Shown here: piece by piece, positions 51,151 to 59,826 of the stretch
Position numbering within the stretch: the stretch's first letter is position 1
How the letters are laid out: each line of letters begins with the position of its first letter
From: Janthinobacterium lividum PAMC 25724
GTDB lineage: Bacteria; Pseudomonadota; Gammaproteobacteria; Burkholderiales; Burkholderiaceae_D
DNA length: 64,000 nucleotides
Assembly: GCA_000242815.2 (NCBI GenBank)
Contig: AHHB01000007.1
Coordinates: 62,001-126,000 of the forward strand
Direction: 5' to 3'
Position numbers and translations under genes: made by a program
The notes under the pieces: model-generated
What the model was told of the DNA's origin: nothing
What the model saw: the letters and a program-made list of their open reading frames with translations, nothing else
Databases searched by the model: none

Positions 51151-51567
51151 ATGGCCCAAGTAATTGTTTCAGTAACATTGGCGGCTAGTGCCGAACGCGT
51201 GTGGGATTTTATCGGCGGCTTCCAGTCGCTGGCTGAATGGTCGAGTGCCATCAAGACTAGCCTGTCCGAACATGGCGGCCGCGTGCGCCGCCTGAAAACC
51301 ACGGACGGCGCCATCATCGCCGAACGCCTGCAAAGCTACAGCGAAGCGGACAAGAGCTACAGCTACACCATCGTCTCCGGCCCGATCCCCGTCAAGAATT
51401 ACCGTTCCACCCTGCGCGTCACGGGCGAACCGGGTGGCGCTTCCTGCTGCGCGGAATGGTCGAGCGAGTTCGACGCGGCCGAAGGCGTGGAAGAGGTCAT
51501 GGTGGGCGCGTTCCAACATCTGTACGAAACAGCGTTCATCGACCTGAAACGCATCATGGCGATTTAA
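51151..51567 (+). CDS. SRPBCC family protein (START-like)
   Basis: 138 residues. The polyketide cyclase/dehydrase-like pattern is clear: MAQVIVSVTLAASAERVWDFIGGFQ-type start with WSSAIKTSL, GGRVRRLKTTDGAIIAERL, YTIVSGPIPVKNYRSTLRV and the C-terminal helix FIDLKRIMA. The fold binds hydrophobic ligands; the ligand is unknown. Followed by an interrupted terminator. Confidence 0.88.
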   Translation: MAQVIVSVTLAASAERVWDFIGGFQSLAEWSSAIKTSLSEHGGRVRRLKTTDGAIIAERLQSYSEADKSYSYTIVSGPIPVKNYRSTLRVTGEPGGASCCAEWSSEFDAAEGVEEVMVGAFQHLYETAFIDLKRIMAI

Positions 51568-51571
51568 ATGC

Positions 51572-51806
51572 AAACACCGGCCAAGGCCTAATGCCGTTCA
51601 GTTAAGGATTTTGGCGTGATTGATGAGCGCCAGTAAATTCGCTAACCTCAGAGGCAAAGAGCTGGGGTCGGTCACTTCGTGATCGGAATGTGCCCCATTG
51701 AAGCACATTCCCCCTCAGGGTCCGACCCCTGTCCTGGTTCTTGGGCTAAAAATAGCATCACTAACACACTAACTGAACGGCATTACCGGCCAAGGCCGGT
51801 GTTTTT
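51572..51806 (+). terminator. Intrinsic terminator split by a mobile element
   Basis: Left arm AAACACCGGCC (51572-51582) and right arm GGCCGGTGTTT (51794-51804) with a T run would form a near-perfect 11-bp hairpin with an AA loop if the 197-bp element and one copy of its flanking repeat are removed. As it stands, the right copy still forms CCGGCC-AA-GGCCGG followed by TGTTTTT. It sits between the convergent SRPBCC and M28 genes. Confidence 0.7.
51589..51785. mobile_element. 197-bp MITE-like element with IS4-type ends
   Basis: Terminal inverted repeats are perfect over 16 bp: TAATGCCGTTCAGTTA (51589-51604) and its complement (51770-51785). It is flanked by a 12-bp direct repeat CCGGCCAAGGCC (51577-51588 and 51786-51797), the size expected of IS4-family target duplications. 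The ends resemble those of E. coli IS4 as I remember them. There is no coding capacity. Inside lie GGGGTCGG/CCGACCCC (51664-51671, 51722-51729) and GGAATGTGC/GCACATTCC (51685-51693, 51703-51711), making a nested palindrome. Confidence 0.8.
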
Positions 51807-51814
51807 CATGGTGC

Positions 51815-53431
51815 TTAGCGTTTTACCTTGCCAAACGCCTCGCCCTTGTTCCAAGTAGGCAAGTTCTTGTCGTTCGCCACCTCATAGCCGAGGTTCAGGG
51901 TGAACTGCGCCTGCTGCAGCATGCCCGACAAGTCCCACGACGGGTGGTATGCATCCGTGACCTGATGGTAATCGTTTTTGAAGGCCACCAGGCGCTCGCT
52001 TGAGGCTTTGGGGTGCTTGACGAAGTCGAACGAGCCGTCGCCGGAAAACACGGCCGAGCCGACGTTGAAGGCCGGCACGCCCGCCTTGGCAAAGGCAAAA
52101 TGATCGGCCCGGTAAAACGCGCCGGACAGGTCGGGAATGGTGGGTGCCAGGCGCAGGCCCATGCGTTTGGCGACCTTGGCGGCGCTCGCGTAGAGGCTGC
52201 TGCGCTCGGCGCCGGCGACGCCGATGTCGTGTGTCTTGCCGACAAAGTTCATGCTGTCGAGGTTCAGGTCGGCAGCGGTTTTTGCCAGCGGCCACAGCGG
52301 TGCGCGCGTATAGGCCGTGCTGCCCAGCATGCCCGTTTCCTCGCCGGCCGGCCACAGGAAGATCTGCGTGCGGCGCGCCGGTTGTTTTACGGCCACCTGC
52401 GCCATGGCCAGCAGGGCCGCTGCGCCCGAGGCGTTGTCGATGGCGCCGTTGTAGATATGGTCGCTCTGGCCAGCGCGCTGCTTGCCTTCGTCATCCTTGC
52501 CCAGGTGGTCCCAATGGGCCGAGTAAATCACGGCTTCATCCTTCAGTTTCGGGTCCGTGCCCGGCACGATGCCGGCCACGTTAAATTGCTCGATGCTGCG
52601 GATCTGGCTATCGAGTTGCACCTTGACCGTGGCATCCAGGGCCACGGGGCGGAACTGGCGCGTTTCGGCCTGCGCGCGCAAGGCGTCCAGGTCTTGTCCT
52701 GCTTGCTGGAACAGCGTGCGCGCCATGTCTTCCTGCAGCCAGCCTTCCATGGCGTTACCCGCGCCAGCGAGGCTGAAGCGCTCGTGGCCGAAACCGTTGG
52801 CCGGCACCGACCACGGATACGAGGCCGATGCGGTCGTGTGTATCAGCAAGACGCCGGCGGCGCCCTGACGCAGCGCTTCCTCGTATTTGTAGACCCAGCG
52901 GCCGTAATACGTGAGGGACTTGCCGGCAAAGCGCTGCGGTTCGGCGACGGTCGGCTGCGGATCATTGACCAGCATGATCAGCAGCTTGCCCTTCAGGTCG
53001 ACGCCCTTGAAATCGTCCCAGTTTTCTTCGGCGGCGCCGATGCCGTAGCCGACAAACACGATGGGCGCGTCGAACGCCACTTTCTGCTGGCCGTTGGAAG
53101 CGCCAAAGACGATGTCTTTGCCGAAGGCTGGAGCGAGCGTCTTGCCGCCCACGCTGAAGGTGACCGTGCTCGATGGCAAGGCCTTGCTGCCGACGATGGT
53201 CAGCGCCTGGCGGTATGTGCCATCCTTCAAGGGCTGCAAGCCAGCCACGGCCGCCTGGGTTTCCAGGTAGCGCACGGCCAGGTCGCCGCCGCGCTGGCCG
53301 GTGCCGCGTCCTTCGAGCAAATCGTCGGCCAGGAAGGACAGATGGGCGCGCAGGGGCGCTTCGGCAACGAGCGCTTGGGCGAGAGCAGCCGTGCTGAACA
53401 GGCTGGCGGCGAGGACAAAGGGAAATCGCAT
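51815..53431 (-). CDS. Secreted M28-family zinc peptidase
   Basis: 538 residues. Signal peptide of 19 residues (hydrophobic VLAASLFSTAALA). A PA-type insertion (about 110-290) carries GAAGVLLIHTTASASYPW. The M28 zinc motifs follow: AHWDHLG (His, Asp), IDNASGAAALLAMAQ (Asp bridging), AGEETGMLGS (Glu-Glu) and the C-terminal FYRADHFAFAKAGVPAF (His). So it should be an active aminopeptidase in the periplasm or outside. TGGAG eight bases before ATG 53431. It is convergent with the SRPBCC gene. Confidence 0.94.
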   Translation of the reverse strand: MRFPFVLAASLFSTAALAQALVAEAPLRAHLSFLADDLLEGRGTGQRGGDLAVRYLETQAAVAGLQPLKDGTYRQALTIVGSKALPSSTVTFSVGGKTLAPAFGKDIVFGASNGQQKVAFDAPIVFVGYGIGAAEENWDDFKGVDLKGKLLIMLVNDPQPTVAEPQRFAGKSLTYYGRWVYKYEEALRQGAAGVLLIHTTASASYPWSVPANGFGHERFSLAGAGNAMEGWLQEDMARTLFQQAGQDLDALRAQAETRQFRPVALDATVKVQLDSQIRSIEQFNVAGIVPGTDPKLKDEAVIYSAHWDHLGKDDEGKQRAGQSDHIYNGAIDNASGAAALLAMAQVAVKQPARRTQIFLWPAGEETGMLGSTAYTRAPLWPLAKTAADLNLDSMNFVGKTHDIGVAGAERSSLYASAAKVAKRMGLRLAPTIPDLSGAFYRADHFAFAKAGVPAFNVGSAVFSGDGSFDFVKHPKASSERLVAFKNDYHQVTDAYHPSWDLSGMLQQAQFTLNLGYEVANDKNLPTWNKGEAFGKVKR

Positions 53432-53847
53432 GACAACTCCAAAAGTGAATACGGGAAAGCAAAGCAGCGGCAATCTTACTCTATCGTCATGCTCCAGCGT
53501 AGTGCGCCGCACGACTGGGCGAGGCCGCACAAGGCGCGCCGGAATAGGCACTTGCTGGCGTTCTTGCGCAGCTGAAACGGGGCGGGCGGCGCCGTGCCTG
53601 CGCCTTGGCCGTTGCGCTTGCCGTGCAGAAGCGGTGCAGGTGGCATATTGTTGTGTATCGTTTAATGTTGGCTAAATCGCGCGCCAATTGCGTGCGGATC
53701 ACCGATTTTTCTACCTTTGTTGAGTAGATATGGCGCAAAAAAACGGCGTTCTGCGGCATGCAGCCACCCGGTAAGGTCCAGTAAAGAGTAAACTAGCAGA
53801 TACACTCTTTCGCATTGGGCGATTCGAGCGAACTTGTGAGTGATTTC
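53432..53847. other. Intergenic region between the divergent M28 peptidase and DEAD-box helicase genes
   Basis: 416 bp without convincing coding potential. A weak promoter for the helicase (TTGTTG at 53648, CTAAAT at 53672, 18-bp spacer) would give a leader of more than 150 nt, common for cold-induced helicase genes. An inverted repeat AAAGAGT (53783-53789) / ACTCTTT (53804-53810) lies near the start codon. Confidence 0.4.
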
Positions 53848-55998
53848 ATGTCTGATACACCAATTTCCTTATTTTCCGACCTTAACCTGAGCGAGCCGCT
53901 GATTCGCGCGCTCAAGGATGTCGGTTACGAAACACCGTCGCCTATCCAGGCGGCCACGATTCCACTATTGCTGGCTAACCGCGACGTGCTGGGTCAGGCG
54001 CAAACAGGCACGGGTAAGACCGCCGCCTTCGCCTTGCCCATCCTGTCGCGCATTGATCTGAAACAAAGCTCACCGCAAGCCCTGGTCCTGGCACCGACGC
54101 GCGAACTGGCGATCCAGGTCGCCGAAGCGTTCCAGGTCTACGCTGCCCATATCCCTGGCTTCCACGTGCTGCCGATCTACGGCGGCCAAAGCTATGGCCC
54201 GCAGCTGTCGGCCTTGCGCCGCGGCGTGCACGTCATCGTCGGCACGCCTGGCCGCGTCATCGATCACCTGGACAAGGGTTCGCTCGACCTGTCCAAGCTC
54301 AAAACGCTGGTACTCGACGAAGCCGATGAAATGCTGCGCATGGGCTTTATCGATGATGTTGAACGCATTTTGCAAGAAACACCGGAAGGCCATCAGACGG
54401 CCCTGTTCTCGGCCACCATGCCTTCCGTTATCAAGCGCATCGCCACTACCTACCTGATCAATCCAGCCGAAGTGACGGTCGCCGCGAAGACGGGCACGGC
54501 CGACAACATCCGCCAGCGCTACTGGCTGGTGTCGGGCATGCACAAGCTCGACGCGCTGACACGCATCCTGGAAGCGGAAGCGTTTGACGGCATGATCATC
54601 TTTGCCCGCACCAAGCTGGGTACGGAAGAGCTGGCCGGCAAGTTGCAAGCGCGCGGCTTCTCGGCTGCCGCCATCAATGGCGACATCCAGCAAGCGCAGC
54701 GCGAGCGCACGATCCAGCAGTTGAAAGACGGCAAGATCGACATCCTCGTGGCAACCGACGTGGCCGCCCGCGGCCTGGACGTCGAGCGCATCAGCCACGT
54801 CGTCAACTACGACGTGCCGCACGATCCGGAAAGCTATACCCACCGTATTGGCCGCACGGGCCGCGCCGGTCGCAGCGGCGAAGCGATTCTGTTCATCACC
54901 CCGCGTGAAAAGAACTTGCTGAAAGCCATCGAACGTTCGACCCGCCAGCCGATCAGCATGCTGGAACTGCCAACCATCCAGGCTGTCAATGACGTGCGTA
55001 TCGCCAAGTTCAAGGAACAGATCAGCGAAACCCTGGCCCTGGGCGAACTGGAACAGTTCCAGTCGCTGATCGAAGATTTCGAACGCGAACAGAATATTCC
55101 CGCCATCGAAATCGCTGCTGCCCTGGCGAAGATGGCGCGTGGCAACGTGCCTTTGTTGCTGGACAAGAACAAGGCGCGCGAGCAAGCCACGTGGCAAGAC
55201 GACCGTCCTGCGCGCCAAGACCGCTTCGAACGCAATGACCGTCCAGAACGCGGCGAGCGCTTCGAGCGCAGCGAGCGTGGCGAACGTCCGGCCTTCGCGA
55301 AAAAGGAACGCATCTCGCGTCCAGCCGACGCCGGCATGCAAACCTTCCGCATTGAGGTAGGTCATCAGCATGGCGTGAAACCGGGCAATATCGTGGGCGC
55401 TATCGCCAACGAAGCGGGTATCGATTCGAAAAACATCGGCCGCATCGAAATCTATGACGATTACAGCGTCCTGGACTTGCCAGACAGCATGCCGAAAGAA
55501 TTGCTGGACCAGCTGAAAACCGTGTGGGTGGCGGGCCAGCAGTTGCGCATCAGCCGTGACGGCGACGCGCCGGACCTGGCGCCAGCAGCCGCGCCGCGCA
55601 AGCCGTTCGCATCCAAGACCGCAGCCGCGTTCAAGGATGCGCCAGCGGACGCGGGCGATGCAGCAGCACCGCGCGCGCCGAAGAAGGAACGTCCACGCCC
55701 AGGCGTGACGGCCTACCGCATCGAAGTGGGCCGTGAGCACGCCGTGACGCCAAGCAATATCGTCGGCGCCATCGCCAACGAAGCGAACCTGGAAGCCAAG
55801 CATATCGGCCGTATCGATATCTTTGACAACTACAGCGTGCTGGACCTGCCGGAAGGCATGCCACCGGAAATTCTCGACCATCTGAAATCGGTCGTGGTCT
55901 CGGGCCAGAAACTGCGCATCAGCCTCGACGACGGTACGACCGAGCGCAAGCCTGCGCCACCGCGCCCGAAGTCGCCACCGCGCAAAACGTATAAGTAA
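53848..55998 (+). CDS. DEAD-box ATP-dependent RNA helicase with two DbpA-type RNA-binding domains
   Basis: 716 residues, DeaD/CsdA-like. Helicase core: Q motif LNLSEPLIRALKDVGYETPSPIQ-type, GQAQTGTGKT, PTRELA, DEAD in VLDEADEML, SAT and HRIGRTGRAGR. A charged Arg/Glu-rich linker (about 455-495) follows. Then two copies of the DbpA RNA-binding domain: about 498-570 (FRIEVGHQHGVKPGNIVGAI) and 621-693 (YRIEVGREHAVTPSNIVGAI), each preceded by KKER-x-RP. Two copies are unusual for the family. The protein probably works in ribosome assembly or cold adaptation. Confidence 0.95.
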   Translation: MSDTPISLFSDLNLSEPLIRALKDVGYETPSPIQAATIPLLLANRDVLGQAQTGTGKTAAFALPILSRIDLKQSSPQALVLAPTRELAIQVAEAFQVYAAHIPGFHVLPIYGGQSYGPQLSALRRGVHVIVGTPGRVIDHLDKGSLDLSKLKTLVLDEADEMLRMGFIDDVERILQETPEGHQTALFSATMPSVIKRIATTYLINPAEVTVAAKTGTADNIRQRYWLVSGMHKLDALTRILEAEAFDGMIIFARTKLGTEELAGKLQARGFSAAAINGDIQQAQRERTIQQLKDGKIDILVATDVAARGLDVERISHVVNYDVPHDPESYTHRIGRTGRAGRSGEAILFITPREKNLLKAIERSTRQPISMLELPTIQAVNDVRIAKFKEQISETLALGELEQFQSLIEDFEREQNIPAIEIAAALAKMARGNVPLLLDKNKAREQATWQDDRPARQDRFERNDRPERGERFERSERGERPAFAKKERISRPADAGMQTFRIEVGHQHGVKPGNIVGAIANEAGIDSKNIGRIEIYDDYSVLDLPDSMPKELLDQLKTVWVAGQQLRISRDGDAPDLAPAAAPRKPFASKTAAAFKDAPADAGDAAAPRAPKKERPRPGVTAYRIEVGREHAVTPSNIVGAIANEANLEAKHIGRIDIFDNYSVLDLPEGMPPEILDHLKSVVVSGQKLRISLDDGTTERKPAPPRPKSPPRKTYK

Positions 55999-56135
55999 TA
56001 CCTGAGCAAGCCTGCTGCGCGTCGCACTTTGCGGCCGGCGATGCTCATGGGCACTGCACCTCCGTACAGAGTACGGCGGTGCTTCCCGGCTAAAAATCAC
56101 TGCCGCTCGCTACGGTTTTGCCTGGCGTAGTGACT
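55999..56135 (+). repeat. Post-stop palindromic repeat, copy C
   Basis: Starts immediately after the helicase stop codon. Outer arms TACCTGAGCAAGCC and GGTTTTGCCTGGCGTA pair imperfectly; core GCGCGTCGCACTTTGCGGCC and GCGATGCTCA; apex CCGTAC-AGA-GTACGG (56062-56076) nested in GCAC/GGTGC. Same orientation relative to the upstream gene as copies A, B and D. Confidence 0.6.
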
Positions 56136-56201
56136 GGCAGGGTAGCGATTGACTTCACCGGCGCTACGGCGCCCGTGTTGCGAATTAGAGACATATTGCT
56201 C

Positions 56202-56226
56202 ACTGGCGCGTTCGCGCCAGTTTTTT
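56202..56226 (+). terminator. Intrinsic terminator downstream of the helicase gene
   Basis: Perfect stem ACTGGCGCG / CGCGCCAGT around TT, followed by TTTTT. It lies 200 bp after the helicase stop, past repeat C, so the repeat would be part of the transcript. Confidence 0.85.
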
Positions 56227-56390
56227 ATTTCCCCCATATATATTCATTATTGCAGCGTCATGCTTGCCGGCAAGGCTTCGGCACGTGCCGCGAATTATCG
56301 CAATGCCGCAGCGCCTTTTTTATCTGAGCAAACACCATGTTTATTGCCTACCGCACAGATACATAATTTTTTATTAATCATTTTGCGTGC

Positions 56391-56480
56391 GTACAATTTA
56401 AATTTTGAATTTAAATAAAATCAATTAAGTTGATTAAAAGTAAATTTTAAAACACAAATAAATTGATTTTTATTAAATTG
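56391..56480. promoter_or_regulatory. AT-rich island upstream of the chemoreceptor gene
   Basis: Bases 56401-56460 contain only seven G or C out of 60, in an otherwise GC-rich region. Runs of A and T tracts and palindromes such as ATTTAAAT and TCAATTAAGTTGA are present. This looks like curved DNA or a binding zone for a nucleoid protein. The rest of 56227-56584 shows no gene. Confidence 0.5.
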
Positions 56481-56584
56481 TTTGACCTGTGTGAGAGTCG
56501 CCGTGGCGATATCTCGCCGCTGCTTGATGTGATATATTGTTTTTATGTTTTTGTTATGCTAGCCGAAAAAATAAAGGAGCGACG

Positions 56585-58246
56585 ATGCGGGTTAATATGC
56601 CTATCACGCAAAATGAATACGTATTAAATGAAGGCATGACGATTGTTTCCACCACGGATTTACAGGGAAATATCAATTACGCCAATCAGTATTTTATTGA
56701 AGTCAGCGGTTTTTCAGAAATGGAACTGCTGGGTGCTCCACAGAACATACTGCGCCATCCCGATATGCCGGCCGAAGCGTTTGCCGACCTGTGGGATACC
56801 GTCAAGACGGGCACGCCATGGACCGGCATGGTCAAGAACCGCTGCAGGAATGGCGATTTCTATTGGGTCTTCGCCAACGTTACGCCCGTCATTGAAAACG
56901 GCCGTCCGATCGGCTACATGTCGGTGCGGACCAAGCCCACGCGTGAGCAAGTCAATGAGGCGGCAGCCCTGTACAAGAGTTTTAAAGATGGCAATGCCGC
57001 CAGGCTGGCGATGCGCAATGGCCGCGTCGTGCGCCAGGGCTGGGTCGCCAAGCTGGCCGAGTGGCGCAAGCTGAGTCTGTCGCAAGACCTGGCCGTGCAT
57101 TTCCTCATCTTTGGCGTGGTGCTGGCCATCCTCGGCGGCGCCGTGTGGAATATCGATGGCGACACGAGCACGGCCACGCGCAGCTGGCTCAGCGGCGCGG
57201 CCGTCGCGGCCGTCGCGTTGCTGCTGTATTTCTGGGCGCATTTGCACAATTCGCTGGTCGCGCCCATGGGCGACGCCATCATGGTAGCGCGCAAGATGGC
57301 CGGTGGCGACTTGACGGGCGTGATCGACAAGGTGCGTGATGATGATATGGGGCAATTGATGGCGGCCTTGCGCCAGACCAACATCAACTTGCATAGCATC
57401 ATCGGTGACGTGCGCGCCAACTTCGAGGATATCCGTGTCACCACGGCGGAAATTGCCACGGGAAACATGGACTTGTCGAGCCGCACGGAATCGCAGGCGT
57501 CCAGCCTGGAGCAGACGGCGGCCAGTATGGAAGAATTGACTTCCACCGTGCAAAACAGTGCCGACCACGTTGCCACGGCCCACGACCTGGCGCTGAAGGC
57601 ATCCACCGTCGCGGCCAAGGGCGGCACCATCGTCAGCGACGTGGTCACCACGATGAATGAAATCAGTACTTCGTCGCGCAAGATTCTCGATATCATCGGC
57701 CTCATCGACGGCATCGCTTTCCAGACGAATATTCTTGCCTTGAACGCGGCCGTGGAAGCGGCCCGCGCGGGCGAGCATGGCCGCGGCTTTGCCGTCGTCG
57801 CTGGTGAAGTACGCAACCTGGCGCAGCGTTCGGCTACTGCGGCAAAAGAAGTGAAAGACCTGATCGACCATTCGATCGCCACCGTGAATGCGGGCAGCGT
57901 GCTGACCAGCAATGCGGGCGCCACCATGACGGAAGTGATTGCCTCGGTGGCCCGCGTGACGGAAGTGATGGACGAGATTTCCTCCACCACGCGCGAGCAG
58001 AACCAAGGCATCGGGCAAGTCAACCAGGCCGTCATCCACATGGATGGCATCACGCAGCAGAATGCGGCGCTGGTGGAGCAAGCGGCTGCGGCAGCTACCA
58101 GCCTGGCGCAGCGCACGGACAGCGTGGCCCAGTCGATCAGCATTTTTAAACTGAAGGCGTCGCCCAGGCGCAAGCCTGCCGGCGTAGGCCGCAGCGTGGG
58201 CGCGGGCAAGGGCGTTGCGCCGCGTGCCTTGCTGAAGGCCAGATAA
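56585..58246 (+). CDS. Aer-like methyl-accepting chemotaxis protein with PAS domain
   Basis: 553 residues. An N-terminal PAS domain (about 20-110, [21 protein letters not shown] and [16 protein letters not shown]) of the Aer redox type, two adjacent membrane segments (about 172-192 and 205-222), a HAMP-like linker and the signalling domain with the conserved tip [20 protein letters not shown]. No periplasmic domain, so sensing is cytoplasmic. AAAGGAG seven bases before ATG 56585 is a near-perfect ribosome binding site. The receptor may control energy taxis. Confidence 0.95.
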   Translation: MRVNMPITQNEYVLNEGMTIVSTTDLQGNINYANQYFIEVSGFSEMELLGAPQNILRHPDMPAEAFADLWDTVKTGTPWTGMVKNRCRNGDFYWVFANVTPVIENGRPIGYMSVRTKPTREQVNEAAALYKSFKDGNAARLAMRNGRVVRQGWVAKLAEWRKLSLSQDLAVHFLIFGVVLAILGGAVWNIDGDTSTATRSWLSGAAVAAVALLLYFWAHLHNSLVAPMGDAIMVARKMAGGDLTGVIDKVRDDDMGQLMAALRQTNINLHSIIGDVRANFEDIRVTTAEIATGNMDLSSRTESQASSLEQTAASMEELTSTVQNSADHVATAHDLALKASTVAAKGGTIVSDVVTTMNEISTSSRKILDIIGLIDGIAFQTNILALNAAVEAARAGEHGRGFAVVAGEVRNLAQRSATAAKEVKDLIDHSIATVNAGSVLTSNAGATMTEVIASVARVTEVMDEISSTTREQNQGIGQVNQAVIHMDGITQQNAALVEQAAAAATSLAQRTDSVAQSISIFKLKASPRRKPAGVGRSVGAGKGVAPRALLKAR

Positions 58247-58293
58247 GCATGCCACCCCTGCCAGTAGCGTGCTGGCCGGGGCACTTCTCGCGC

Positions 58294-58602
58294 TTACTTC
58301 TGCACCCGGTACACTTCCCCGCTGCGCACCTTCCGTACCACCCCATCTGCACCAAACAAAATCACAAACTCGCCGTGCGCGCCTGCGGCGGTCGGATAGT
58401 TGTAGCTCCACACTTCATTGCCGCTGTCGAAACGGATGGCCGTGCTGTCTCCCAGCGCCGCGCGCACTTGCTCGCGCGTGCTGCTGCCCGGCTGCACCGT
58501 TTGCTCCAGCGTAGCGTAAGGTACGGTCTTGCTTGCCTGCAAGGCGCGTGTGCCGGAACAGGCGGCCAGCAGCGCCAGCGCGAAGACAGCAAGCCACTTC
58601 AT
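58294..58602 (-). CDS. BamE/SmpA-like outer membrane lipoprotein
   Basis: 102 residues. Lipobox LAAC at residues 12-15 (mature Cys15). The mature part has the BamE fold pattern QPGSSTREQVRAALGDSTAIRFDSGNEVWSYNY and FGADGVVRKVRSG. It is shorter than true BamE and lies outside the usual bam context, so it is probably a paralogue. Its ATG overlaps the stop codon of the upstream gene, so the two proteins are made together. Confidence 0.8.
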   Translation of the reverse strand: MKWLAVFALALLAACSGTRALQASKTVPYATLEQTVQPGSSTREQVRAALGDSTAIRFDSGNEVWSYNYPTAAGAHGEFVILFGADGVVRKVRSGEVYRVQK

Positions 58603-59417
58603 GGTGCTACCTCGTCCATGTAAGTAAATTCCAGCACGGTATCGTCGGGCCAGCTGTTATCCCATAGGGGGGCGTAATACGTGTGCTCAAGCAAGACTTG
58701 GCAATCGCAATAGGGCAGCGATGCGGGAGTTTGCTCGCCACCCGCGTATAGCATGGTGAACGGTAGCGACACCCTGCGTTCGCCATGCACGAGGGTCACG
58801 CCAAACAGGGGGCGCTGCGTGAAAAACAAATAATTGCCATCGGCCTCGGAACACACTTTGTCCGTGCTGTAGAGCATGCTGGAGAGCCAGGCGATGATTT
58901 GCGGGTCGTTCGAGATCAGGCCCGAATCCATGCCGACGCGGCATTCCAGGCGCAAGTCGCCCAGACGCCGTGTGCCGGGCGGCAAGCCGGGCGTGATGAC
59001 TTGCGCGCGCCAGCTCATGCTCGTGGCCTTGCGGTTGGCGATCAGCACGGCGTCTTCGCGCGCGGCTTGCGCGTTGCGCACGGGGGCAAAGCTGTTGTCC
59101 TCTGCCAAGGGTAAGGCGATACTGATGCTGTCGCCGGCGATGCGCAGCTGCACACCTGTCATGTCCACGCCAGGCTGGCGCGGCAGCAAGCGAAAGCGCA
59201 GCAGCGCCTGTGGCGCCAGCGCATGGTCACGCTCGAAGCGGTCTAGGCCCTGCAGCAGCTTGCGGTAGGATTTGTCGACGGGGTCGCGCGTGGCACCCAC
59301 TGTGACTTGCTGCACCTGCACCGGCATCGGCACCGGCGTGGTGTGCGCCAGCGCAACAAGGCTGTACAGTGGACCGGCGAGCAAGCCGGTGAGCAGCAGT
59401 GAGAGATGGATACGCAT
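58599..59417 (-). CDS. Secreted protein of unknown function, coupled to a BamE-like lipoprotein
   Basis: 272 residues with a signal peptide (hydrophobic LSLLLTGLLAGPLYSLVALA). The mature part has no family motif that I recognise. It contains five or six cysteines, including YCDCQ near residue 240, so disulfides are likely. The ATGA overlap with the BamE-like gene and the signal peptide suggest that the pair functions in the envelope. Confidence 0.7.
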   Translation of the reverse strand: MRIHLSLLLTGLLAGPLYSLVALAHTTPVPMPVQVQQVTVGATRDPVDKSYRKLLQGLDRFERDHALAPQALLRFRLLPRQPGVDMTGVQLRIAGDSISIALPLAEDNSFAPVRNAQAAREDAVLIANRKATSMSWRAQVITPGLPPGTRRLGDLRLECRVGMDSGLISNDPQIIAWLSSMLYSTDKVCSEADGNYLFFTQRPLFGVTLVHGERRVSLPFTMLYAGGEQTPASLPYCDCQVLLEHTYYAPLWDNSWPDDTVLEFTYMDEVAP

Positions 59418-59466
59418 GGCGTGATGCTACGCTTTTTTGCGCGGCAGCCACGCACGGGTGGGGCTA

Positions 59467-59826
59467 TCAGTAGTCGCTATATTTGCGCGCATCGCCGCGC
59501 ACTTGCTGCGCCGGGTATTTCTGCGCATTGAGCGCCATCTTTTCCAGCACGGCCGCATGCAGGTCGACGCCGCTCTTGTCGGCCAGGCGCACCAGATACA
59601 TCAGCACGTCGGCCAGTTCGTGACGGATGCCCAAGCGCTTCGCTTCGTCCAGCTCGGCGTGCGCGCCCGTGGGTAGCCACTGGTAGTGTTCCATCAGTTC
59701 TGCCACTTCCACGGACAGGGCCATGGCCAGATTCTTGGGCGTGTGGAACTGGTCCCAGTCGCGCTCCTCGGCAAAGGCGCGCAGGCGCGCGCGGATGTCC
59801 GTCAAGCTGTCGGCGGGCGCATTCAT
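59467..59826 (-). CDS. MazG-like nucleotide pyrophosphohydrolase
   Basis: 119 residues. The magnesium-binding acidic motif is visible as SVEVAELMEHYQW and, 25 residues on, ELADVLMYLVRLADK, the ExxE...ExxD pattern of the all-alpha NTP pyrophosphatases (RS21-C6 / dCTPase-like). Probably cleans non-canonical or excess dNTPs. CAGGTGG five to ten bases before ATG 59826. The start codon overlaps the stop of a relic acetyltransferase frame. Confidence 0.9.
   Translation of the reverse strand: MNAPADSLTDIRARLRAFAEERDWDQFHTPKNLAMALSVEVAELMEHYQWLPTGAHAELDEAKRLGIRHELADVLMYLVRLADKSGVDLHAAVLEKMALNAQKYPAQQVRGDARKYSDY

Noticed and set aside
56118..56418. Short open frames between the helicase and the chemoreceptor
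   Set aside because: They run through repeat C, the terminator and AT-rich DNA, lack a ribosome binding site and show no conserved features.
56562..56569. GCCGAAAA as a sigma28 -10 box for the chemoreceptor
   Set aside because: It is so close to the ribosome binding site that a transcript starting there would lack it, and no TAAA lies at the proper distance.
56714..58411. A 565-codon open frame opposite the chemoreceptor
   Set aside because: Antisense to a complete Aer-like receptor; no domain features.
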